From NCBI GenBank assembly GCA_014904845.1, contig MU119202.1:1054001-1118000 (forward strand): a stretch of 64,000 nt of DNA, given 5' to 3'. The number at the start of each line of letters is the position of its first letter. The first letter of the stretch is position 1. The stretch comes from Acephala macrosclerotiorum. Taxonomy: Eukaryota > Ascomycota > Leotiomycetes > Helotiales > Mollisiaceae. The translations under genes and the position numbers were made by a program. Shown piece by piece: positions 42,976-56,300 of the stretch. The notes under the pieces were generated by a model. The model ran no database searches, was not told the origin of the DNA, and saw only the letters and a program-made list of their open reading frames with translations.

Positions 42976-45900
42976 ATGACGGCTCAGATACTGGCTACGG
43001 AGCTGGGGAATCTCATATCAGAAAGCAAGAGAAAGCATACGGAGCTTCGAAATGTGAGTTAGGTGTTGAGATGCTCTACTTGATGAATCCTTGGCTGAGA
43101 GGACGAGGCTGCAGAAAAGTCACTGGATGAGCTAAAGGGCCTACGGTCAACTTCTGAAGCTCAGATAGCTGCAGGCAAGTGCTCTTGATACGAAACAATG
43201 AAGCTTTTCTGATGAAACTAGATCTCACCCAAAGGCCGAATTTCATAACACCGTTTCTCATTGCTTGCAGCAGCAAGAATGCCAAGTACACTGGGATTGC
43301 CATTGTCTGCCTCCAAAGGCTGGTTTTATCACGTGCGCTACCAAAGTCGAGGTTAAGGGAAGTCCTTGAAGCTTTCCGCGAGGCTACTTCTGCTGGGCTT
43401 GATGTCCAGCTCAAGATTCTACAGGCGCTGCCGTCCCTCCTCCAGAATTATGCCGATGAACTCAAAGGCGAACTGCTGGCTACCTCGCTGAACATATGCA
43501 CCATTTTGCAAGCTAGCAAGAATGGCATAGTTAATAACACGGCAGCGGCAACCTTACAGCAACTAGTGGTGTCAGTATTTGACAAAGTGGTTGTGGAAGA
43601 CAGTTAGTAGTGGATGTATTAGTGTTAAGTGGGAGAAATGCTGACCAGAGAGCAGAAGTCGCACTTGAAGTTCCGACGGTTGGCGAAGCACCTGTTGAGG
43701 ATGGGACAATTCAGCTTCGAGCAGCAGCTCTGGATGCCTACAGGGTCTTCAATGATCTCTGTCTGCTCACTGAGTCTCAGAAACCTAAGTTTCTCAAGTC
43801 TACCGGACTTCCTCAGACATTTGGACTGGAATTGATTGAGTCTGTCTTGACCAATCATGCCCAGATTTTTCTTAACCATCCAGAACAAGCCAACACTCTT
43901 CGAATTCGCGTCATGCCTTTCATCATCAGCTCTCTTTCAGAAAAGCTGAACTTTGCGGTAACTGTCAGGATCGTACGAATTCTCTACACCTTGATAAGGA
44001 ACCACCTAAGCATACTCATCAGCGAGGGCGAGATGGCTTTGAGCTTATTAACACATATGCTTGACCATGATACTGCTTTGTGGAAGAGATCGCTATGCAT
44101 GGAGGCCCTAAGAGGCATCTTTGCTGATGCTTCTCTGATCAGAAGAATATACGCCATGTATGACGCCCAGGACGGTAGAAAGGCGATTCTTCGAGACCTG
44201 GTAGCTGCTTTCGTCAGGCTCAGTACCGAAAAGCCATCAGTCATTGGCCTTGGATCTCAGTCTACGATACCAGTTGCCAGCTCCAACAGTGGTGGTTCGG
44301 ACCAAGCCATGCTTGAAGCGAGCGGAGTGCCTGGGATAATCAGCAGTTCCGTTGGGTCTAGTGAACCAGCTGCTGGCATTAGTACCCAGTGGAGCACAAT
44401 ACGAGTCCCTTGCATTGACCAGCTGGACAAGACTGAACCTCCGTCTATACCCGAATCCTACGTATACAGTCTTGCACTAGCTTGTGTTAGTGGATTTTCT
44501 GAGGGGCTCGCAAAATTCATCCTTCCATTGACTGTTCCAGACCGACCAAGGAAGAAGGGACGGCAGAATGAGATGGAGTCTAAAGACTCTGCTGATTCCG
44601 CTCCATCAACACCAGACTCGAAGCCGAAGATCGAAAGACGCACGTCCATCAAAAAGAACCCTATGCCAGTCAACCCACTGAACCTCGAGACCCATCCCCT
44701 GTTCAACGATATCAAGATCTGCGCTGGTATTGTTGACGATTGCTGGCCAGCGATACTCGCTACCTGTTCCACCTTTTTGAATGCTGCCCTAGACCAAGAC
44801 TACTATCATGGACTTGTCAGATCGTTCCAGAAGTTCACTCATGTAGCTGGGCTCTTGCGTCTCTCTACACCACGGGATGCTTTCTTGACCACACTTGGAA
44901 AAGCTGCAGTCCCTCCCAACCTTTTGACTACGCAACCAGCTGCTCCTCCTCCACCAGCTACACCGACCTCCGAGAGACAAACGATGTTCCAGAACGCCAA
45001 AGGTCTTTTGAGCGTGGACAGCTTAGTCGGTAACTTTCCCTCAGACCGAGGTCGACAAGGGTCAATGGATGCAGGAGTATTCTCTCTCAACACTCGGAAC
45101 TTGCTCTGTCTTCGTGCCCTTTTGAACCTGGGCATTGCTCTCGGGCCAACGCTTGATACCGCCTGGGGCATTATTCTAGGCACTCTCCAGCAAGCTGATC
45201 TTGTGCTCTTCTCCAGTACCAAAGTCAGGACGCCAACTACGCCACAGAAGGGAGACAACCAAATGAACGACAGTAATCCACTCCTAGCAAACTTTGGCAC
45301 TGAGATCAAGGCTGTGGAGACAGCTGCTGCTCGTCTACTGGAAAGCACGATAGACTTTCCCAACGAGCCATTTGTGCAAGTGATAAAAGCACTGTGCTCC
45401 TTGTTCATCAAGGAAGAACTTCCTAAACCTTCAGAAGGTTCAATCAGCTCTGGACCTCCTTCGCCGGAGGCCAGACGTCCATCATCATCACATCGCAGAA
45501 TCACGAGTCTCAATACTGCCGCCACTACACATCAGGAAGACCTCTTTGCATTGGCGAAGCTTGGAGAGGTTGCAAGCATAAATATAAGTCGATTAATGAC
45601 TTACGAGCCAGATGTCAGCGGCTATACTCTCCTCAGCTCTGAGCTGATATCTGCTGCTTGTTCAACTTCTACCCCATCATCTGTGAGGCTGAGGTCTGCA
45701 GAGATTCTCGTGCGTCTCATTATCGAAGCTGCTACTGCGACGCTATCTCTGAAGGATGACGTGCGAGGTGTCATTCAACTTCGCTTGCTTGAGACTCTTA
45801 GACATACGATACAACCACTTGAGTCCGGAGACCGAGGGATGTCAGTGGCTATTCATTCTACTGACATTGACGTCCACAAAATCGTCCTTGAGGGCCTGAA

Positions 45901-48304
45901 GAGCATTCTGGAGCAATGCGGCGAGACCTTTGTCAGTGGGTGGGATATCGCTTTCAGCATCATTGGGAGTGTCTTCATCAAGAATGATGCTATTTATGAA
46001 GGTAGCATCAAAGGATCAAAAACCTCGACCACACGCTCTGCCAAATTGATACGTTCTGCCTTCAGCTCTCTCCAACTTATCTGCTCCGATTTCTTGTCTT
46101 CACTGCCAAATTCCTGCTTCATAATCCTCGTGGATACCCTTTATAATTTCTGCACCCAAGATGACGAGCTGAACATTTCTTTAACGGTATGTGCCTCGCA
46201 GAGACTCGTTGATCACAGTGGCTAATCAAATCCACTAGACTGTGACCTTCTTCTGGGTCCTGTCGGACTTTATTTCTGGGCGGACGAGCTCATTCTCGTT
46301 GAGCCCTGGCCTGATACGAGGCGCAAGCGAGAAAACACTCAGCCAAATGGCTTCTGGAGCTGACCTTGCAGTTTCTGATGCTGCGTTGTGGATGCTCCTC
46401 CTGCTGCGGCTGACAGCTGTCACGTCGGATGAGAGATTGGAGCTCAGGAACAGTAGGTTATCTACACCTATTGCCCCTAATTGAACTGAACTGCGGACTA
46501 ATGATGATTACTAGGCGCCATACAGACTTTGTTGAGAATCTTCGATGCGTATGGCGATCAGCTAACCGCGGAAGCTTGGTCCATATGTCTGAAGTCTGTC
46601 ATGTTCCGACTGCTTTCCTCAATTGAGGATCAATTGGCCGCAATCAACGATCCCGAGTCTTCGGTATCGGACAAAGACAAGAGTGGGTGGAATGAGACGA
46701 CAGTTGTGGTTCTCAATGGAATCACAAATCTCCTTGCTGATTACCTAGATGTGGTATCTAGTCATGAAACATTTGGCGAGTCCTGGCAGGCACTCTTAGA
46801 CCACTTCAAGAAACTTCTGGAATTCCAGATCCTTGAGATCAACACAGCCGTCTTTAAAGCTCTACGACTAATCCTTTCTCGTGGCAATCTCGAAACCACC
46901 TCGACGACGAACTTCGACCGAACCGCTCTTGACCTTGCTTGGGGCCTCTGGTCTTATTCAATGCCTGTGGTAAATCCGGATCCGTCGAACAAACGTTTCG
47001 ATAACCAGAACTACCTACTTGCCTATGTATCGACACTGCAAGAGATTTATCGTCTCATACACAATAACATCGATGATCAGCGCGTCCAAAAAATGATCAC
47101 TCTATTACGAGAGGCTATCCAGCAAGCCACAGCGGCAAACTATTCCGCAGACATCGATTATCTCACACCACTACAAACCCAAGTACTAGAATCTCTCAAG
47201 ATGATTCGTGCAGACATAGAAGGCGTTCCAGCAGCGCTCATTGGACAAGTGGCAGAGTTCATAGGACTAGCTTTTGATTCAAGAAGTCCTGTAAGTGGCG
47301 AAGCACAACGTCCAACATATGTCGCGTTATCAAAGGCTTCCATGTCACTTCTAGAGATATTAGTAGTTTCCCACTCCTCCGATCTCGCCGTGTATCGCAG
47401 CGGCGCCTTAGCGACCGCCCTTTCAGCTCTTGCAAGGCCGATAGTCTTGAAATACTCCTTCTCCATCACAACGAAGAGCCTCTCACCTTGGCGGCAAGCT
47501 ACCATATCGGCCTTAGCTGTCCTAAAATCTATTCTTCCGATTGTTGTCAACGCCAAACTGAAAGAAGATGTCTTACGACCTATCTGGTCTTCTATTATTA
47601 CAATTAGCAATGGGATCACGAATGCAGATTGCTCAGACGTACCAGAGACCGTCAACATAAAAGACGACCAAGAATTTGACATCACATCATTCCTCACTCT
47701 ACGCGAACTCATAACACCAGCCCTTGGCTCCTCAGTAATCCCAGACAAGACTCGTCGAACCTACACTGAGTCTCTCTTCCGCATGTCACTCATCCATGCT
47801 CCTCAGCCAGAAGAACTCCCACAAATTGGACATGAACTCCTCGCCTTCCTCTATCAACCACGAAAAGGACGAACAGTGGATCCCGTCCCATCACCTCGAT
47901 CGAAAATGAGCTACGTCTGTTTTGACGAGCTCGTTTCCCTCGTCGCTGTCTACGATGGCTCAAGTCCTCGCATCAAGCTCGCACAAGCAGCTGCACCATA
48001 CCTCATTCTTCGAGCTGGTCTTACGCTCCGAGCATATATTTCTGATCAGCCATTGCGAGGTCGAATGCCGCAACCTTTGTCACAGAGGAAAGAGTTGCTC
48101 TATATTTTGAAGGCACTTGTGAAGCTGAGATGCGAGCCGGATGCGATCCCAGATGCACCAGGAGTGGAAAGTGAGGGGAAGAAACAGTTACATAGGCTGT
48201 ATCCGCTATTTGCGAAGGCTGTGAGGGTGGCGGCCATGGATCAGGAGGTGTTGGAATGGCTTGGGAAGGCGCTTGATGAGGTTGGGATGGACTTTGGTGT
48301 ATGA
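42976..48304 (+). CDS. mon2: Mon2, Golgi/endosome traffic protein
   Basis: Exons 42976-43053, 43108-43174, 43222-43602, 43653-46186, 46239-46452 and 46515-48304 encode 1687 residues. The amino end is the DCB-like part of Sec7-related Mon2 proteins (ILATELGNLISESKRKHTEL, ITPFLIACSSKNAKYTGIAI). Next come HUS-box-like helices (VFNDLCLLTESQKPKFL) and then VDDCWPAILATCSTFLNAAL, and the long helical repeats to the end. Mon2 is a peripheral membrane scaffold at late Golgi/endosomes; it lacks a Sec7 catalytic domain, as in the family. Intron 2 appears to use a GCAAGT donor (GC-AG). The acceptor before 43653 was chosen because it keeps the phase; codon Thr at that junction is inferred. Confidence 0.92.
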
Positions 48305-48566
48305 GATTTCGTAGACGAGAATTAAAACGGTTTTATGAGAAGAATCGCTGGAGTTGTGTTTGATTCGATGTGGGAGTATCATTTTTACTGACTTCTGCTG
48401 CTCCTTATTGAGCTTAGTATTGTTGAGAAGTGATTCTCGTATCCATGGTCATACAGACTGCTTTGTGTGACGCCTCGCCTCCTTGACAAAAGAAATGATG
48501 CTTCTATTGTACATTATTTTGCTCGTTCATCTCATCATCCTCACTATCCTAGCTTCGTGTCCTTCC
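48305..48566. other. Convergent 3' ends
   Basis: A 262-base gap separates the stops of mon2 and the stomatin-like gene. It should contain both 3' untranslated ends. No hairpin terminator is expected in a nuclear genome and none is clear. Confidence 0.4.
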
Positions 48567-49900
48567 TCACTTCTTCTGCCTAGTATTCTCGAAGGAAGCC
48601 AACATGCTTCTCTTCATCTCCTCCGCTGGAGATTCGGCTTCCTTCAGATAACTTTCGCCCTCCGGCGAGTGCTCTTTGCCTTGTTGCTCCAACACCTTTG
48701 CGGCTATGGTCTTGGCTTGTGCGTCTCCAACCTTACCATAGACCGCCATTGCGCTAGCAATCATAGATCCAATATCTCCAACATTACCAGGGACAACCAC
48801 AGCCGTACCCTCCTTAGCAAGCTTGGCGAAAGCATCGACGTACTTCTCAGCAACGCTCAAACTGACCGCACCTTGAGCGGACTCCTTCCCTGCGGCGATA
48901 GATTTGGCCACTGCATCAATGCCAGCAGCTGTAGCCTTTGCTTTCAACAGAATTGCTTCTGCTTCACCACTTGCCATATTGATCTGTTCGCTCCTCAAGG
49001 CCTCGGAGGCGAGAATGACACTTTGCTTCCGACCTTCGGCAATATTGATTGCGCTTTGTCTTTGACCTTCTGAATCTAAGATCTCAGCACGTTTGCTACG
49101 CTCCGCGGTGACCTGTCTGTGCATGGCTTCAACAACTCCGTCTGGTGCGTGGATATCTCGAATCTCGTAACGCAGGCAGACAACACCCCAGTCTCGAGCT
49201 GCCTCATTTATAGCTTGCGTGATGTTGGTGTTCAGCGCCGCACGCTCCTTCAGGACGTGGTCAAGTGTTAATTGACCGATTTCCGATCGCATGGTCGTCT
49301 GGGCGAGTTGGGAAATGGCGTATTCGGCGTCTTCGACTCCGTAGCTAGCTTTGTAGGCATCGTATACTCGTGTATATAATACGCCTGATAGCATTAGCTT
49401 TGGTCAAAGAAGTAATTGGAGAGGATTTTACCATCAAGCTCCAGAGTAACATTGTCCGCTGTAATGGCGCTCTGGCTCGGGATCTCAATAGCAGCTTCCT
49501 TCAAGCTCTTGACGTACGCTATCCTGTCCAAAAAGGGCACAAGGATAGCTAATCCTGGCTCCAGAATCCTGTTGAACTTTCCCATCCGCTCCACGATCCA
49601 TGCCGTCTGCTGTGGCACGAAGCGGATTATTGTGTTTGCTGGTAGTCGTGGTCGTTGAAAATATGAGGAAGGGATGTTCGAATTATTGATGCCTAGCAGG
49701 CCACTATTGTTTTGTTGCGCTTTTGGTCTCGGAGTGACGGAGAGTTGCCTTCGTTGTTGCTGAGCTCTGAGGACGGGAATGGAAGCAGCTCGTGTGAGCG
49801 GGAGAGCTCGGGCTGCTAGAACCGAGGGAACACATGTGGCGACGCTCTTGCTGAACATTGGGCCGTTCAAAGCCACTCGGGATGCAACCTCCAACGCCAT
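48567..49900 (-). CDS. Mitochondrial stomatin-like protein (SLP2 type)
   Basis: Exons 49900-49432 and 49384-48567 encode 428 residues. The amino end is basic and Ala/Arg/Ser-rich (SVLAARALPLTRAASIP), a typical mitochondrial presequence. The SPFH/band-7 domain follows: NTIIRFVPQQTAWIVERMGK, ILEPGLAILVPFLDRIAYV, YGVEDAEYAISQLAQTTMRS, WGVVCLRYEIRDI. The coiled coil with AERSKRAEILDSEGQRQSAI is diagnostic. SLP2 proteins form rings on the inner membrane and organise cardiolipin and proteases. Length is near the family norm of 350-430. Confidence 0.93.
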
Positions 49901-50179
49901 TTCTGCGGATATGTAGTCTTGTCGTGGTTGAGGTTGATAAGTCTCTGTAAGTCAGCGAGTCGATTCGAGCGAGGCTAGATTTTTACGCGAGGCGACGAGG
50001 CTCGATTCCGCCTTCCTCTCAGAACATTGTCCTTTCGTCTTCAAAACAACGAACCCCAGACAATATTCCCAGTCTCACATCTGAGCATCGAATCAAAGGC
50101 ATTTTCACGGATACGATATCGAAAGTGCGCTGCGACAAATTATCGTATACACAGCTATTCGCGACCTAACCTCTTGGAG
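49901..50179. promoter_or_regulatory. Bidirectional promoter
   Basis: A 279-base gap lies between the ATG of the stomatin-like gene (minus) and the WBP4-like gene (plus). Both promoters must lie here or overlap the leaders. No specific site is recognised. Confidence 0.45.
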
Positions 50180-51091
50180 ATGTCTGAATACTGGAAGTCG
50201 ACGGTAAGTGCTCACCCATACCCTTGTACGCCCATGCTAATTCCACGGTAGCCAAAATATTGGTGCAAACACTGCAAAACTTATGTCCGAGATACAAAGC
50301 TCGAGAGAACCAATCATGACGCCACTCCCAAGCATCAAGGCAACCTGAAGCGCTTCCTACGAGATCTTCACCGAGGACACGAGCAGGGAGAGAAAGACAA
50401 GGAGAGGGCAAAGGCCGAAGTCGCGCGTCTGAATGGCTTAGGGACAGCTGGAGGGAGCGCAAGCTCTTCCAGTTCTGGGCTTGGGCGAGGACCGACACCA
50501 GCAGCACCAAAGCCCCAAGCAACAGCAGCGGATAGGAAGCGACAACTACAACAGCTCGCGGAATTAGGTGTCAGCGTACCAGATGAATTCAGGCCGGATA
50601 TGGCTATGGCAGGGGAATGGCAGGTCACTTCACAGCGGATTATAGAGGAAGGTGACGGAGAGAAGAAACCTGACGCCATAGCTCTTGGAGTACGGAAGAG
50701 ACAAGTCGAAGAAGAGGAAGAAGAGGCAGTCGAAGCCAAGAAGAAGAGATGGGGCTCTAGATTTCGAGCACATCCAACCAAGGAGGATGAAGGAGATCTG
50801 GACGCCTTGTTGAGTAATGTCACACGCAAGGGTAAAGAGCCGACCACAAAAACTGAAGCGGACACGGAGATTAAGACAGAAGTTAAGACGGAGACGGAAA
50901 CGGAGGGATTATCAGGCAATAATATTGGGTTGAAGGATGAGGAGCAACTGCCTGCCAGCATCAAGAGGGAGGCGTCGGACGGCGATAATGCAATAGCTGC
51001 AATTCCTCCTGACGTGAAGCAAGGAGAAGAGCAAGTTGCAGCAGGTATTATCTTTAAGAAGAGGAAAGCTAAGAACATTCGACAGAAATAG
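50180..51091 (+). CDS. WBP4-like splicing factor with matrin-type zinc finger
   Basis: Exons 50180-50203 and 50252-51091 encode 287 residues. The first 45 residues form a matrin/U1C-type finger: Cys13, Cys16, His30 and His36 in YWCKHCKTYVRD and HDATPKHQGNLKRFL. Next is an arm of Arg/Lys/Glu (EQGEKDKERAKAEVARLNG) and RKRQLQQLAELGVSVPDEFR, as in WBP4/FBP21-type spliceosome proteins. No WW domain is seen. A run of Lys-Thr-Glu repeats (residues about 215-235) has a sumoylation-like look (IKTEVKTE). Its place is likely nuclear, in U2 snRNP-linked splicing complexes. Confidence 0.8.
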
Positions 51092-51590
51092 ACCCAGATC
51101 AAGCATAAAGTTCCCTAGCGTTCGATGACCAAGAGGTGCCGGGGCATTCAAACATTTGAGGACTGTTTACAAACCCCCAACGGACGGCTATCCAACCTCG
51201 CAAAAGTAGCTTCATTTACGGAGATTTCGCGGCAATATCTTGATGTGCTGTAGCATTGCCGTTCTTGTCAACGCCTATTCGTACTCTTGGTACCTGACTA
51301 CGCCGGCTAATCGCCTCAGATACCCCGCTTGCGTCATGGAGGTAAATGATGGTTGCATGTTCATTACAAATACACATCTGCAGGCGCTTGCGTTGCTTTT
51401 CATCCCTCCATGGCCTGAGGAATGTGGTCATGATGTCTTCAATTGTCCTTATAAGAAGCGGTCGTCCCTCCTTCAATCGCATCTTTCTACCAAAGATCTC
51501 AAGTTTAATTACCGACCTCCAAGCTGTCTGAAGCCTCTCAGTCAACCATCTTGTCCATCAAGGAGCTTTTCACGATCAGCTCCATTCAAC
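51092..51590. other. Intergenic, leader of MDR gene
   Basis: The frame of the downstream MDR gene is open upstream as far as 51240, with a Ser/Arg-rich end (PSRSFSRSAPFN) directly before the chosen ATG. Either this is leader sequence or an amino-terminal extension, possibly a mitochondrial presequence. Nothing else is seen. Confidence 0.4.
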
Positions 51591-52739
51591 ATGAAGGAAG
51601 CGATTGTCTCCAAGGGTATCAAAGTCAATATTCACGATGTACCGATTCCAAAGCCCAATGCCGATCAGGTGTTGATTAAAGTCGTCTATTCTGGATCAAA
51701 CCCCAAGGATTGGAAGAGGCCTGAGTTTTCTGGAAAGGCTCACAACTCTGGAGATGATATTGCTGGTATTGTTGAGGAGGTTGGTGAGAATGTGGTTGAG
51801 TTTAAGAAAGGAGATCGAGTCGCTGCCTTCCATGAGATGATGAGCGACCATGGAAGCTTTGCCGAATATGCTATTGCGTGGAGCCACACCACTTTCCACT
51901 TGCCAAAGAAGACTTCTTTTGAAGAGGTCAGTAATTTTCCAATGTTCGGAGCTTCGAATAACAATCTCAAAGGGTGCTGCCATTCCTCTCGCTGCCATGA
52001 CCGCTGCACTTGGTCTATACGTGCGTCTTGGTCTTCCAGAGCCATGGAACGCTTCAACTACTCCAATTCCCTTAATTGTTTATGGTGCATCTGGCGCTGT
52101 GGTAAGGTTTCGCTGGCTCTTCTAGGTTATTCAAGTCTAAATTTCTTCCAGGGTGCATACGCAATCAAACTGGCTCAAGCCTCCAACATCCATCCTATCA
52201 TCGCTATTGCTGGAAAAGGTCAGCCATTTGTCGAGAAGCTCATTAGCCGAGAGAAAGGTGACACCATTATCGATTACCGCAATGGCGACGAAGCGGTGGT
52301 ATATGGAATCAAGGATGCCTTGCAGAAGGCTGGAGCGAGCGAGATTCACCACGCTTTCGATGCTGTGAGTGAGAAGGGTTCTTTCCAGAACATTAGCAAG
52401 GTTCTTTCGAAACAAGGCAGCAAGATTACGCTTGTTCTTCCCGGAGGCGACTACAAAGATATTCCCGACTACGTCGAGAAGAGCTTGACTATGGTTGGCA
52501 GCGTTCATATGGCGCCTTCGGAAGAAAAGAGTAAGGCTGGTATTAAGCTTGGAGGGAAGGATTTTGGATTTGCTTGGTTCAGACTCTTCTCCAAAGGCTT
52601 GCAGGAAGGATGGTTCACTGCTCACCCTTACGAAGTTGTTCCTGGAGGGTTGAATGGAGTCGAGAAGGGCCTTCAAAACTTGAGGGATGGAGTCAACTCT
52701 GCGACTAAATACATCTTCAAGATCGAAGACACGAAGTAG
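51591..52739 (+). CDS. MDR oxidoreductase, quinone reductase-like
   Basis: Exons 51591-51926, 51973-52101 and 52152-52739 encode 350 residues. The fold markers are in order: KEAIVSKGIKVNIHDVPIP, VLIKVVYSGSNPKDWKRPE, GDDIAGIVEEVGE, FKKGDRVAAFHEM, HGSFAEYAIA, then GAAIPLAAMTAALGLY and the Rossmann site IVYGASGAVGAYAIKLA. The catalytic-zinc Cys/His ligands of alcohol dehydrogenases are not found, so it fits the zinc-free quinone/enoyl reductases using NADPH. Substrate is unknown. A longer start upstream (frame open to 51240) is possible. It is the intact counterpart to the remnant at 26864-27545. Confidence 0.85.
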   Translation: MKEAIVSKGIKVNIHDVPIPKPNADQVLIKVVYSGSNPKDWKRPEFSGKAHNSGDDIAGIVEEVGENVVEFKKGDRVAAFHEMMSDHGSFAEYAIAWSHTTFHLPKKTSFEEVSNFPMFGASNNNLKGCCHSSRCHDRCTWSIRASWSSRAMERFNYSNSLNCLWCIWRCGKVSLALLGYSSLNFFQGAYAIKLAQASNIHPIIAIAGKGQPFVEKLISREKGDTIIDYRNGDEAVVYGIKDALQKAGASEIHHAFDAVSEKGSFQNISKVLSKQGSKITLVLPGGDYKDIPDYVEKSLTMVGSVHMAPSEEKSKAGIKLGGKDFGFAWFRLFSKGLQEGWFTAHPYEVVPGGLNGVEKGLQNLRDGVNSATKYIFKIEDTK

Positions 52740-53374
52740 GCTAAGAAAGAAGTCATATTATCAATTAAAGACTTATATGGTCTAGGATATCCGCCAAGTT
52801 TTAGTTGTTATGATACGCCGGAGCATTGTCAATCATTGCACGCTTAACCATTACCCCGTCGAGAGGCAAGTGTACGATCATATCGAAAGTCTATGACCAA
52901 TATCAAATAAATACGGATTTCTTCTCTTTAAGTTGCTCGAAGTCACAGGGACATTCAAGCAACATATCATGCTAATTTATGGGCTGCCTATTTGAGCAAA
53001 TTCTTGACACACATATAATGAAATCGTGAGGCTTGGCGACGTGTCATCCGCTACACTTCTCTCATGGTACAGAGTCATCGTCCACCCCTGCAGTGACTAA
53101 AATCGCACAGAATCTGGGACATTTTTGTAGCCAAAATTTGTAAGTCAAGTACAGACATTGAGGTGCTTCGAGGGTCCTCTGTAATGTCCAGGAGGTAAAT
53201 CTAGAATGACCCGGAAATAACCCCACACGACGCTAAAATTCCAAGTGGAGGCTCTCAGTGCCGGCATTTTAGAAACCAATCGCTGATCCTAAATTCGCGG
53301 TTCGCGTTGCCAGCAACAGTACCTTCGACACAACAGCAATTCAACCATGCGATCAACCTTCCCTCAGGTGAACG
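52740..53374. other. Intergenic
   Basis: This contains the 3' end of the MDR gene and the promoter of hir1. No other feature is supported. Confidence 0.4.
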
Positions 53375-56300
53375 ATGAAATTCATAAAGCCGAGTTGGCT
53401 CGGTCATAAAGGTATGCCTCTGTTAAGGCTCTAGGCTCTGCGAGTGGTGCTAGACTAAGGGTTGATGACCTTATGAGCTAATTGTCGCGACTCGTAGGAG
53501 AGCAGAAAGATTTTGAAGTCTATGCCTTACATGTATCGCCGGATGGCCTCAGACTTGCTACTGCCGCTGGAGATGGATATGTGCGAATATGGAGTGTCGA
53601 AGCCATATTGAATGTAGGAGCTCTAGGACCAACAATTTTTAGGACATTCGGTGCTGATGCGATTTCCAGGCTGGGACACTTGGCTATGACAAGCCACGCC
53701 AGCTTTGTCATATGTCCTATCATTCTGGTACTATACATACAGTGCGATTCTCTCCTAATGGACGATGGCTGGCCTCTGGTGCGGATGACAAGATTATCTG
53801 CATATACCACCTCGATACGAATCCACCCTCACATTCTGCATCGTTTGGTACGCGGCTTCACAGTGGTACGATGTGTCAATCTGGGATACTAATAAAAGAT
53901 AGGAACAAATGAACCACCTCCAGCGGAGAATTGGAAGATCTTAAGGCGCTTGATAGGACACGACAACGATGTACAGGATCTTGGCTGGTCCTACGACTCT
54001 TCGATTCTGGTATCCGTAGGCTTGGACTCGAAAGTTGTTGTGTGGTCAGGGCATACATTCGAGAAGTTGAAGACGCTGTCAGTACATCAGAGTCATGTCA
54101 AGGGCATAACGTTCGATCCTGCGAACAAATACTTTGCGACTGCGAGCGATGACCGAACCATCAAGCTTTGGCGCTTCACATCTCCTCCTCCTAACGCGAC
54201 CGCATACGACTCGATCAATAACTTTGTTCTTGAACATACGATTGTGGCGCCCTTCACTTCCTCTCCTCTCACGACATACTTCAGGAGATGTTCTTGGTCC
54301 CCAGACGGAAATCACATTGCGGCTGCGAATGCTGTCAACGGCCCTGTGAGCTCTGTTGCGATCATAAATCGAGGACAATGGGACAGTGATATCAACCTTA
54401 TTGGACACGAGGGACCAACTGAAGTCTGTACATTCTCTCCTCGACTGTTCAGCAAGCACGAGATCAGCGCGGAAACGACAGATGGTAGCGGCTACAGCAC
54501 TCAGGCTCTCGTCACTGTCATAGCGTGCGCTGGTCAAGACAAGACTCTGAGTATATGGAACACCAGTTCTTCGAGACCTCTTGTGGTGTGCCAGGATCTA
54601 GCTGGGAAGTCAATATCTGATCTCGCTTGGACTCCTGACGGCCTGACTATATTTGCCTCAAGTTTGGACGGAGGCATTATTGCTCTGGAATTTGAGAGAG
54701 GTGAACTTGGCTTTATTGCGCCGTGGTCGGAAAATGACAAAGCATTGCAGAAATTCGGTGTTGGCCGCAGAGGTGTCGGTGTCGTAGAAGATGTGGCAGG
54801 CCTTCGACTAGAAGAGAAGAGTAAAGCCGGGGAACTTCGAGGCGCTGAAGGAAGAATGGGGGCTCTTATGGGTGATGCGAGCTCCAATCCGATTCCAGCT
54901 CCAGCCATTAATGGAAACGGAGCCTCGACACCTATGTCAGGGGTAACCTCAACTGCACCGGCCCCAGCTCCCGCGATATTGAACGGAAAGCCAGCACAGG
55001 AGTCACCAGCGCCGGCACCCGCACCAGATCCTAATGCTGCAAAGCTGGAAGCCATGAAGCAGCGAGTTACTATCACCAAGGAGGGCAAGAAACGAGTTGC
55101 GCCATTACTTGTTTCCTCGTCTGGAACAGGTCTCTCTTCTCTGCCTCAATCCCAGCTTATGGCTGCGAGTTCGAGTAATGTGCAGACCGATGCTCCGCAA
55201 TCAATTCTCGACCTCTCAAAGCCATATGATGGTCTCCCTAGAGGCGGTCTAGCAGCCATGTTGCTTGGCAACAAGCGCAAAGCCATCGTGCTTGAGGGAG
55301 ATGACGTGGAAGAGCACGTTAATAAGCGACCAGCTTTGAGCTCAGGGCCTGTTTCGATTATGGTCAATGGAGTCAACGGTGTAGAGCCTGCGGTACCAGT
55401 CCCGCCACAGACCGGAATAGTGCCAACTCCAGAGTTCCTTCGGCCAGCTGTGCTCAACCCATTGTTGTCAGTAAGTCAAGTCCGTCTGGCAGTACCGAAA
55501 ATCAGAACGCACATTCTCCGATCCTTGGATCGTGGCACACTACCGTCTTCAAAGCCAGGTGCGAATGGCACGAATGGGACGGCAGCAATTGAGGAATCTG
55601 CCAAAGCAGGCGAGGATGTGATCTTTGAGGCTCAAAATCCACCGACTATTGCAAATCAGGTTAGAGATCCATCCCGTGTCAGCGCTACAAAAAGAGGTGC
55701 GACTCTTTGGCAAGATTATCTTCCCAGATCGGTCGTGCTCGTCACTGGGAATAAAAATTTCTGGTCAGCTGCTTGTGAGGATGGAAGCATCTATACCTGG
55801 ACTCCTGCTGGAAGGCGAATACTCAACGGTATGGTCTTAGAAGCTCAGCCGGTCATCATTGAATGTAGAGGATGGTGGCTACTGTGTATAACAGCTGTTG
55901 GGATGTGCTACGTCTGGAACCTTAAGACACTCTCTTCACCTCATCCGCCAGTCTCGCTCGCTCCTATCTTGGAGATCGCAATGCACTCTCTGGGTACTCA
56001 TACCACTAGTGCTCCAGGTGTCACATCAGCCCATCTGAACTCTAATGGCAATATCATTGTCACACTCAGCAACGGCGATGGATACCTGTACTCGCCTAAT
56101 ATGTACTGCTGGCAGCGTCTATCCGAAGCTTGGTGGGCAGTCGGCAGTCAGTACTGGAATTCAAATGACTCGTCGATCAGCAGCTTGCAGTCCACAGGAG
56201 TTGGGCCAGATACCTCCCGCAACGGCGAAATCACAGCATCCAATGTGTCTGCTGGTATCATTCCGCATCTTGAGCGACATACCACGAACGAGGTGCTTCT

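Noticed and set aside
44839..45525. 228-codon minus-strand frame inside mon2
   Set aside because: It lies wholly inside a conserved exon of mon2 and has no family resemblance.
50368..51102. 244-codon minus-strand frame inside the WBP4-like gene
   Set aside because: Reverse of Glu/Lys/Thr-rich coding sequence; Ser/Val/Leu-rich composition is an artefact.
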